DNA of 64,000 bases from Fusobacteria bacterium ZRK30 (GTDB taxonomy: Bacteria; Fusobacteriota; Fusobacteriia; Fusobacteriales; Fusobacteriaceae), in assembly GCA_024628785.1 (NCBI GenBank), contig CP102404.1, forward strand, positions 372,001 to 436,000, read 5' to 3'. Within the stretch, counting starts at the first letter, position 1. The number at the start of each line of letters is the position of its first letter. The notes beneath the pieces are model-generated. The model was not told where the DNA came from. It worked only from the letters and a program-made list of their open reading frames with translations, and made no database searches. Below, in pieces: positions 32,595-39,874 of this stretch. The position numbers were made by a program, and so were the translations under genes.

Positions 32595-34967
32595 ATGGAA
32601 AATCGAGCAGTATTTACAGGATATAAACATCCGATCCTACCTAAATTACAGCACTGTATAAAAAAAGCTAAGAAGATATATTTTATAGTTTCATTTATCA
32701 GAGACAGCGGTATGAAACTACTGATAAAAACAATCAAGGAAGCTTCATTAGAAGGAAAAGAAATTAAAATAATTACCAGTAATTATATGAATATAACAGA
32801 ACCCAATGCGTTATACAGGCTCTATGAAGTTTTTGAAAATGATAAAAATATCAAGATCTTTAATAACCCAAAGATCTCCTTCCACCCTAAAACATATATT
32901 TTTGAGTATGAAGATGGCGAGGGAGAAGTTTTAGTGGGGTCTTCTAATATCTCATATTCTGCCCTTATGAGTGGAGTAGAATGGAACTATGCCTTTAAGA
33001 AAAGTTCCCATGAAAAAGAATATTTTCAATTTTTGGATGAATTTGAAGAATTATATGAGGATAATAGTGTGACTCTTACCATTGAATGGCTGAGAAAATA
33101 TGAACAGACATACAGGAAAAATAAAGATATAATGGATGATACCCCGCCTAAACTGAATTTAGAACCTATAAAGTTTCAAATACCAGCTCTCTATGAACTC
33201 TCAAAAACCAGAGAGGAAGGACATACAAAAGCCATGGTTACCGTTGCCACGGGACTGGGGAAAACTTATTTAGGAGCCTTTGATTCATTGAACTATAAAA
33301 AAATATTATTTGTAGCTCATAATATAGAAATTTTAGAACAGGCTAGGACTTCATTTTTAAGTGTGCATAAAGATAAAACTGCTAAATTTTTTACAGGGGA
33401 TAAAAAATCAACAGAAGGAGATATGATCTTCGCAAGTATTCAGACTCTGGGAAAGAAAAGATATTTAACAGAGGAATATTTTTCTAAAGATCATTTTGAT
33501 TATATAATTGTAGATGAATTTCATCATGCTGATGCTCCTACATACAGAAGATTGCTAGATTATTTTGAACCTGAATTTTTGCTGGGTCTCACAGCTACGC
33601 CGGATCGTGCAGACAATGGAGATATATATGAAATCTGTGATTATAATATCGCCTATGAATGTAATTTTAAAACGGGGATAAATAATGGATGGCTGGTTCC
33701 CTTTGAATATTATGGAATCTATGATGATGTTGATTATAGCTCTATCCCTTGGAGAAGCGGTAAGTATGATTTAGAAAATTTGGAAAATAAATTAATCGTT
33801 GAAGAGAGAAGTGCCGAAATATTAAAAAAATATAAAACCTACGGAAAGAATAAAACCATTGGATTTTGTGCAAGTATAAAACATGCTAAACATATGGAAG
33901 AATATTTTAAAAAAAATAAGATCCAGTGTGCAACGATCTTAGGAGAAACTTCTAAGAGAGAAAGAGATCAAATAATTAAAGAATTTAGAAATGGAGACTT
34001 AAAATTAATTTTTGTAGTAGATGTATTCAATGAAGGGGTAGATATTCCAGATATTGAAACGATGATGTTTTTAAGACCTACAACTTCCTATACTATATTT
34101 ATCCAGCAGTTGGGCCGTGGACTGAGAACTAACGAAGGGAAGGAGAAATTAAGAGTTCTAGATTTTGTGGGGAACTATAAGGGCAGTCATTGGAAACCAC
34201 TGTTTTTGACAGGGAACTACAACCCTAAAGATCCAAAACAAAAAACAATTTCTGCAATCGACCTTGAACTACCCCAAGGATGTAATGTAAATTTTGATCT
34301 GAAAGTGATTGATTATCTGGAAAAAGAGAGAGAGAAGAAAGAACCGCTGAAAGAAAGATTGATCCATGAATTTATGAGGGTAGAAACGGAGTGGAATAAA
34401 ATACCTTCAATGATGGATATAGAAGCACACGGGAAATATCCTGTGGATATATATATCAAAACTTTTAAATCTTGGCTGAATTTTTTAGTGGAGATAGAGA
34501 GAGCCAGTTCAGAAGAATTAAAGATATGGGAAGATAATATTGGAAGAGATTTTTTTATCTTTTTAGAAAAAACTGCCATGACTAAATCTTATAAAATTCC
34601 GACACTCCTTAGTTTTGTTGTAGAGGATCAAATAATAGAAGAAGTTTCTTCGAAGACTATCGGGAAGAACTTTTCAGAGTTTTATTCCAGTAAATTGCAT
34701 GGAAAAGATTTAAATAATAAAAAACATAAAAATTGGACGACTTGGGAAATTAAAGATTTTGAAAGACTAGCAGTTGAAAATCCGATTAAATTTTTATCCA
34801 AGAGTAGTGGTCAATTCTTTACTTATGATAGCGATAAAAAAATATTTTATCTCAACAAAAAAGTTTGTGAGGTATTGAATAACAGTCAAAGTATTGTTGA
34901 AAAAGTAAAGGATAGATTGGAATATCGAAAAATAAGTTATTTTAAAAGAAAATATGGGGAGGAATAA
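32595..34967 (+). CDS. SF2 DEAD/DEAH helicase with N-terminal PLD nuclease-like domain
   Basis: A 790-aa two-part protein. Residues 1-160 are a phospholipase-D-like domain with one HxK motif (H97 and K99 in SFHPKTYIF) and GSSNISYSAL (about 115-124), as in PLD nucleases that act as dimers. Residues about 190-560 are an SF2 helicase: Walker A ATGLGKTY, DEFHHAD as the DEAH variant, TATPDR, and motif VI QQLGRGLRT. The C-terminal 230 residues are unassigned and helix-rich. This fusion occurs in restriction and defence loci. Its stop overlaps the methyltransferase start by one base. It faces the Zorya-like operon across a shared terminator. Confidence 0.88.
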   Translation: MENRAVFTGYKHPILPKLQHCIKKAKKIYFIVSFIRDSGMKLLIKTIKEASLEGKEIKIITSNYMNITEPNALYRLYEVFENDKNIKIFNNPKISFHPKTYIFEYEDGEGEVLVGSSNISYSALMSGVEWNYAFKKSSHEKEYFQFLDEFEELYEDNSVTLTIEWLRKYEQTYRKNKDIMDDTPPKLNLEPIKFQIPALYELSKTREEGHTKAMVTVATGLGKTYLGAFDSLNYKKILFVAHNIEILEQARTSFLSVHKDKTAKFFTGDKKSTEGDMIFASIQTLGKKRYLTEEYFSKDHFDYIIVDEFHHADAPTYRRLLDYFEPEFLLGLTATPDRADNGDIYEICDYNIAYECNFKTGINNGWLVPFEYYGIYDDVDYSSIPWRSGKYDLENLENKLIVEERSAEILKKYKTYGKNKTIGFCASIKHAKHMEEYFKKNKIQCATILGETSKRERDQIIKEFRNGDLKLIFVVDVFNEGVDIPDIETMMFLRPTTSYTIFIQQLGRGLRTNEGKEKLRVLDFVGNYKGSHWKPLFLTGNYNPKDPKQKTISAIDLELPQGCNVNFDLKVIDYLEKEREKKEPLKERLIHEFMRVETEWNKIPSMMDIEAHGKYPVDIYIKTFKSWLNFLVEIERASSEELKIWEDNIGRDFFIFLEKTAMTKSYKIPTLLSFVVEDQIIEEVSSKTIGKNFSEFYSSKLHGKDLNNKKHKNWTTWEIKDFERLAVENPIKFLSKSSGQFFTYDSDKKIFYLNKKVCEVLNNSQSIVEKVKDRLEYRKISYFKRKYGEE

Positions 34968-35548
34968 TGTCAGTAGAATTTTACAATGAAAATGCAAAAG
35001 GATTTTTTGAAAATACTGTAGATGCAGATATGAGTGAGACCTATGAGGTATTCAACAGCTATCTGAAAAAAGGGGATACAATTTTGGATCTGGGATGCGG
35101 GAGCGGAAGAGATTCTTATCACTTCTCCAACTACGGTTACGAAGTTATCTCGGCTGATTATTCAGATGAGATGGTGAAGATGGCAGGAGATTATTTAAAT
35201 AAAGAAGTTATTAAATTAGATATGCGTAAGATGGATTTCAAGGAAAAATTTGACGGGATCTGGGCTTGCGCTTCCATCCTCCATGTAAAAAAAGCTGAGA
35301 TAGGAAAAGTTTTAGAAAACTCATACCGTGCTCTAAAAGATGGTGGGATTATGTATATGAGTTTTAAATATGGAGAGGGAGAAACCATCACCTCTGCCAG
35401 ACATTTTTCCAACTATACAGAAGAGAGCTTCTCGGAACTTTTGGATTCGCTGGATATTTTTAATGTTGAAAGATTTTGGAAAACAGCAGACGTAAGACCG
35501 GACAGACAGGATGAGTTTTGGCTCAATGTGGTAGTAAAAAAAAAGTAG
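34967..35548 (+). CDS. Class I SAM-dependent methyltransferase
   Basis: A 193-aa Rossmann methyltransferase. Motif I is ILDLGCGSGRDS (about residues 43-54), motif II is VISADYSDEMVKMA, and then FDGIWACASILHV. It resembles small-molecule or protein methyltransferases of the UbiE/TehB type. It has no (D/N)PP(Y/F) motif, so it is not a standard adenine or N4-cytosine DNA methylase. Its start overlaps the helicase stop (TAATG), which implies coupled translation. A joint function with the helicase is inferred from this coupling alone. Confidence 0.8.
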   Translation: MSVEFYNENAKGFFENTVDADMSETYEVFNSYLKKGDTILDLGCGSGRDSYHFSNYGYEVISADYSDEMVKMAGDYLNKEVIKLDMRKMDFKEKFDGIWACASILHVKKAEIGKVLENSYRALKDGGIMYMSFKYGEGETITSARHFSNYTEESFSELLDSLDIFNVERFWKTADVRPDRQDEFWLNVVVKKK

Positions 35549-35567
35549 CCTAGGCTACTTTTTTTAT
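35537..35567. terminator. Bidirectional terminator
   Basis: AAAAAAAGTAGCCT and AGGCTACTTTTTTT form a perfect 14-bp stem with almost no loop between the methyltransferase and zorE genes; it overlaps the ends of both. Confidence 0.88.
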
Positions 35568-36400
35568 CTATTAAACATTGGGTTGTTTGCCATATGTCTG
35601 TGCATTGGTTTCTTCTTGTGACAACTTAAGCACACAGCTTCTAAATTTGATGCTTTTAAATTAAATTTATTTCCATCGATATGATGAACATGTAAATCTC
35701 TTTTATTAGATGTCATATTTATACCACAATCTTCACATATCCAATTTTTACTTTTTCTATAATTACGACTTACTTCATCCCAGTTTTTTGGATATTCATT
35801 TAAAGGCTGTGTACTTTGAGTGTGTTCAGGCTCTATTATGATATTAGTATTATATTTTTCTAAAAATTCTCTGACCTTAAAATCTTCTACTATCTTCTCT
35901 TTTTGTTGAGGGTTTGTATTCCAACCAGTATAATCGCTATAATTTAATTTTTTTAAACAGTTTTTACAAACGTTTAGATCAGCTTCGACATTTTTTTCTA
36001 CTATTTTTCCATAGACACTTTTATTTAATAAAAATATACCGTCATCTCTTTGAGAAACAACATATCTACTATATCTACCACTTTCAGTCATTGATTTAAG
36101 AGTACTACACCAAGAAATGTGAAATTTAGGTAAACTACTATTTTTAAACCCTCCATTATAGTCTCTTATATAAACTATCATTTTTTGCCCTGGATAATCT
36201 TTATGTTCTAACGTTCCATCATCTGCGACTGAGAGTTCCTCTATAGAAATATCCAAACCTTTTGTTTTTATCTCTTCCCATTTCATGGCTTCTAGGATAG
36301 CTTTACTACCTTCAAAATTAGGTTTAAAATCTTCTGATATTTCTAATTTTTCTCTAATTTTTTTAAAAGGTAAAAAATCATTAAAATTAATTATTTTCAT
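35564..36400 (-). CDS. zorE: HNH endonuclease, ZorE-like (Zorya type II effector)
   Basis: A 278-aa protein with a C-terminal HNH nuclease: zinc pair CEDCG (about 225), the ββα core LHVHHIDGNKFNLKASNLEAV (about 237-257) and the second pair CLSCH. A further CKNC (about 145) may bind another metal. The rest, about residues 1-210, is not recognised. It follows ZorA and ZorB and overlaps the zorB end by 14 bases. Zorya type II is defined as ZorA + ZorB + an HNH protein ZorE, which degrades DNA when the motor senses phage. Assignment is by position and domain. GGAGAA precedes the ATG. Confidence 0.8.
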   Translation of the reverse strand: MKIINFNDFLPFKKIREKLEISEDFKPNFEGSKAILEAMKWEEIKTKGLDISIEELSVADDGTLEHKDYPGQKMIVYIRDYNGGFKNSSLPKFHISWCSTLKSMTESGRYSRYVVSQRDDGIFLLNKSVYGKIVEKNVEADLNVCKNCLKKLNYSDYTGWNTNPQQKEKIVEDFKVREFLEKYNTNIIIEPEHTQSTQPLNEYPKNWDEVSRNYRKSKNWICEDCGINMTSNKRDLHVHHIDGNKFNLKASNLEAVCLSCHKKKPMHRHMANNPMFNR

Positions 36401-37091
36401 TTTTTTCTCCGCTTTTTAAAATTTCATTTATTTTACTTTCTGCTGACGTTCTGATTTTAAATTCTACTCTTCTAGACATTTTTTTATCTTCTTGTCCACT
36501 GGTTATAATTCTTTTACTAAAAGACAGACCATTTGCCGTTACTTTAGAAATCATAAATTTAGAATATTTTTTCATTTTTTTCAGTGACATTACATATTCA
36601 AGAGTTTTTCTTGTTCTTCCTTGGGATAATTCCATATTTCTAAAATAAGATTCTTGTAGACTTATACCTCTTACCCACTCACTTGACGTATGTCCTTCAA
36701 TCCTAACTTCTTCTATATCATTTTTATATTTTTTTGAACTTAAAATTTTTATATATCGAGGAAAAAAATCTTCTAATATATCTTTAAATTTTATATTCAA
36801 TTCACTTTTTCCTTGTTTAAAGAAAATATCAGGCTCATTAAACTTAACTGAAAGAGTGTCTTCATCTATATAAGCATCCCATTTTTTTAAATCTTTTGAA
36901 AATTCTTTTGTTAAATCATTGTATATTTCTATCTTAGTCTCTCGATATTGTTTTGCAATATCTTCTATTTTATCTTTTTCTTTATTGACTTTAACCATAA
37001 AAGAAATTGCTATTAACATAAAAATCATCATAAGGCCGGCCATTAAATCTGATATCGATGGCCAAAAGTCCTCAACATATTCTGTAGCCAT
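36387..37091 (-). CDS. zorB: ZorB: MotB/OmpA-like stator subunit of Zorya
   Basis: A 234-aa protein. A short cytoplasmic end is followed by a single transmembrane helix FWPSISDLMAGLMMIFMLIAISFMV (about 9-33). It carries the proton-binding aspartate D15 in SISDLMAG, equivalent to the key Asp of MotB and ZorB. A helical linker leads to an OmpA-like peptidoglycan-binding domain (about 95-230): FKQGKSELNIKF, VRIEGHTSSEW, LSQGRTRKTLEYVM and RRVEFKI. With ZorA it forms a proton-driven membrane motor that senses infection. The ATG is 3 bases after the zorA stop. Confidence 0.88.
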   Translation of the reverse strand: MATEYVEDFWPSISDLMAGLMMIFMLIAISFMVKVNKEKDKIEDIAKQYRETKIEIYNDLTKEFSKDLKKWDAYIDEDTLSVKFNEPDIFFKQGKSELNIKFKDILEDFFPRYIKILSSKKYKNDIEEVRIEGHTSSEWVRGISLQESYFRNMELSQGRTRKTLEYVMSLKKMKKYSKFMISKVTANGLSFSKRIITSGQEDKKMSRRVEFKIRTSAESKINEILKSGEKNENN

Positions 37092-37094
37092 TAG

Positions 37095-39044
37095 TTATCC
37101 CACCCTCTTTGCAATTTCTACAACTTTTTGTAATTCTCTTGTTAGTGGTGTATAATCTGTTACAAATTTTTCTGATACAGATGCTAATTGGTTTCCTAAT
37201 GATTCTAAAGATGTATTTAATGATACTCCTAATTGAGAGTTTAAGTTATTCACACTAGTTTCAAGGTTTTTATTGTTGTTTTCAACCATAACTTGAATAT
37301 TATCAGATATTTTTTTAGTTATTGTAAATCCTTCATTCTCTAACTTCGTTACGGCTTTTTCCATTACTTCAATTTGCTTTTCAATAGCCTGAAGGTTTAA
37401 GTTACTCGTATTTTTTATTCCCTGTGTAATATCATTAATTGCATTCATGATTTGTTTTTGTTGTTCAGTGATATTAGTGGTTGCTACTTTAGTTAATTTT
37501 AAAATCTCATTTCTACTTTGATCTAAATTATTTGCATTCTCTAAAATTTGAGCTTCAATTTTATTTGTAGTAGAAGTTATATTGGTTAATAGTTTATCTG
37601 TGTTTTCAAATAAATTATTAGATGTTTTACTTACTATTTCTATCATTTTTTCGACTTTATTATCTATAAGTCCAGATAATCCTGTTATTTCATTTGTCGC
37701 TTTTTCATGTATCGTAGCGACGGCATTTAATACAGTGTTTGAAGATCTATTAACTTCTTCTATTCCTTTTTTAGTTGTCTCTACAACATGATCAGTTATT
37801 CTATTTGTTGCTTGTATGCTATTTTCTCTGATTTTATCATCGGAACTCTTAATATAACCTTCTATATTTTTATATACAACATTTAAATTTTCTTCAATAT
37901 TATTTAGTGTTATTTGGCTTCCCTCATGATAATTTTTAATGTAATTATCTAGATTAGGTAAGAGAATGTCTGCATGTTCAGAAACTTTATTTAGGGTTTC
38001 TATAGAAGAATTTAATTTTTGTTCTTGAGTATCAAAAGTTACTATTTTATCTCCCAATCTATTGGCAACCTCTATTATTGGCTTAGTATTTTCCATTATT
38101 TCACTAACAAGATTTCTTGCTTGAGACATACCTTCGTATAACTCAATTTGAGTTGAATTAGTTTGTTCGATAGTTTCTTTATAATGAACTTGCCATTCTA
38201 ATAATTTTTCAACTGCTATATTTAATTGTTTAAAATTTTCACCAAATTGTTCCTTTAATTGAGTGTTAAGATCTTTAATTGATTTTTCGATTGCATCTAT
38301 AAATGCTTTCATATTATTTTCTGCCATATCTTTAGCAAAGCTTCTAAATTCAGTGATTAATTCTTCATTTCCTTTTTCAATTTCTTTACTAATTGCATTG
38401 TTACTTTCAACTAAATTTCCTAATTGTGTTACCATTTTATCTAATCCACTATTTAAAAGAGTCTGTGCTTCTCTTTGTGAATCTACGAGGTCAGTACGCA
38501 TTAATTTCATTTGAGTAGTCATAGAGGTTTCGCTATCACCAACTAGTGCCTTGACCATTCTGTCCATGGATTCTTGATTTTTCATTTGGGTAATTTCTTG
38601 TCCTTTGTTCATCTCTTTAATATTATTAACTAATTCTTCATTACTTTGTATTACAGAGCTTTTAATAATATTCATCAATTCTGCGATTCTTTCTAAAGAG
38701 ACATCCTCTTCTTTGTTCTCATTTTTACTAAGTTGATTAATCTTATGAGCTTTCCATCCTTTTAAAATATTTGAGAATGTTAAACCAAGTAACGATGTAA
38801 AAAATGCTGTTCTCATTCCATTTATTAGATTTGGAACACTGGCTTCCAATTCGTTGGAGTCGAACTTCATTAACCCAATAAATATTCCAAAAAATGTTCC
38901 TATGATTCCTAGTGCTGCTATGATTCCAGGTGATACTGATGATTTTTTAGGGTATTTATTTATTCTCCAAGCAGATCGAATAGATAAACCAACCATTAGT
39001 AGTGTAAAAAGTGTGTTTGATGGTGTTAATAATTCTTTTAAAAT
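37095..39044 (-). CDS. zorA: ZorA: MotA/TolQ-like motor subunit with long coiled-coil tail
   Basis: A MotA/TolQ/ExbB-type channel protein with a very long cytoplasmic tail. Helices GIIAALGIIGTFFGIFIGLM and GMRTAFFTSLLGLTFSNILKGW are the conserved pore pair. From about residue 115 onward it is nearly all predicted helix and coiled coil (over 500 residues), as in the ZorA tail. The first ATG (38996) has no ribosome site and would lack the first membrane helix. An in-frame ATT at 39044 lies 8 bases after AAGGAGG and adds ILKELLTPSNTLFTLL, completing that helix. I therefore propose AUU initiation (649 aa). If wrong, the protein is 633 aa from 38996. Confidence 0.82.
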   Translation of the reverse strand: MLKELLTPSNTLFTLLMVGLSIRSAWRINKYPKKSSVSPGIIAALGIIGTFFGIFIGLMKFDSNELEASVPNLINGMRTAFFTSLLGLTFSNILKGWKAHKINQLSKNENKEEDVSLERIAELMNIIKSSVIQSNEELVNNIKEMNKGQEITQMKNQESMDRMVKALVGDSETSMTTQMKLMRTDLVDSQREAQTLLNSGLDKMVTQLGNLVESNNAISKEIEKGNEELITEFRSFAKDMAENNMKAFIDAIEKSIKDLNTQLKEQFGENFKQLNIAVEKLLEWQVHYKETIEQTNSTQIELYEGMSQARNLVSEIMENTKPIIEVANRLGDKIVTFDTQEQKLNSSIETLNKVSEHADILLPNLDNYIKNYHEGSQITLNNIEENLNVVYKNIEGYIKSSDDKIRENSIQATNRITDHVVETTKKGIEEVNRSSNTVLNAVATIHEKATNEITGLSGLIDNKVEKMIEIVSKTSNNLFENTDKLLTNITSTTNKIEAQILENANNLDQSRNEILKLTKVATTNITEQQKQIMNAINDITQGIKNTSNLNLQAIEKQIEVMEKAVTKLENEGFTITKKISDNIQVMVENNNKNLETSVNNLNSQLGVSLNTSLESLGNQLASVSEKFVTDYTPLTRELQKVVEIAKRVG

Positions 39045-39794
39045 TTTGCTCTCCTCCTTGTTTATATTTTATTTTTATTATAAATCACCTCTATTTTTGA
39101 AAAAATTCAAAAAGGTATTATAAAAATAAAATTATTCGATCTAAAGTATATAATATTTTTGGGCTCTCCGATACCCTCTAAAGCTATAAAATAATTAAAC
39201 AAATATTAAATTAAATAAAAAAAATGACGCAAAACTTAAAAAAAATAGAGAGAAGAAGATCAATTTTAGTTCTGTTTTAAAGATTAGTGATTCCAAAAGG
39301 GAATAAAAATACTTTTTTAGACTATCCTAATCTAAGGTTTTATAGTATAAATTCATATTTAGGTTTTAGAAAAAATATTTTAAAAAAATAAATTTTTTTT
39401 AATTTGAATGACTAGATTATATATCATGGTCTATGCCCATGTGCAAATTTATTTTACTTTTATATCAGATAGACCATATTTTGATTCTTATATTTTTTTA
39501 TTCCATTTCTTTTTACGAATAATTAATTTAAAATTTATCAAAATTTAAGCAAAGAAAAGCAGGAAGCAATCCCCCTCCTGCCTGCAAACAGACACATCTA
39601 TGCGAACGCCTCCATCTTATGGTTTCTCGATTGATGAGTACGAAATTTTCTTCTAGTTATAAGAAAATTATGGTGTCAAAAAGAAACCGAAGCAATAACC
39701 ATTTTGTCTTCGTGAGCTTCGTGTATGGTTTTAGTTTTAAAAATAAATCAAATTCTATTCTATGTATAAGGAATGAAGGATATTGTCAAATAAA
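39045..39794. other. Gene-free AT-rich stretch with degenerate repeat pieces
   Basis: About 750 bases without a convincing gene. It contains TGGTCTAT / ATAGACCA as a wide inverted repeat (about 39427-39474) and a GCAGGA / TCCTGC hairpin (about 39558-39580). Reading in reverse near 39707-39731 is the phrase ACACGAAGCTCACGAAGA, which matches the opening of repeats A and B. The promoter of the Zorya operon should lie at its left end. Confidence 0.5.
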
Positions 39795-39826
39795 AAAATA
39801 GGTAGGTTGTTTAAACAACCTACCGT
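39795..39826 (-). terminator. Terminator of the formate dehydrogenase operon
   Basis: GGTAGGTTGTTTAAACAACC continuing to TACC is a perfect 12-bp palindromic stem. On the minus strand it runs into TATTTTTTT. Confidence 0.88.
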
Positions 39827-39874
39827 AAATTATTCATAATTTATTATCTGTTACAATAAAAAGATTATACAAAA

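Noticed and set aside
32595-34967. Helicase as ZorD of a Zorya type I system
   Set aside because: It has a PLD domain, lies on the opposite strand, is coupled to a methyltransferase, and an HNH gene takes the effector position next to zorAB, which points to type II.
39619-39801. 60-codon open frame in the gap between zorA and fdhA
   Set aside because: It covers degenerate repeat pieces, lacks a ribosome site and has no family resemblance.
39795-39826. Perfect palindrome as an insertion-sequence end or operator
   Set aside because: It is followed by a T tract on the fdhA strand just after the stop, so a terminator explains it fully.
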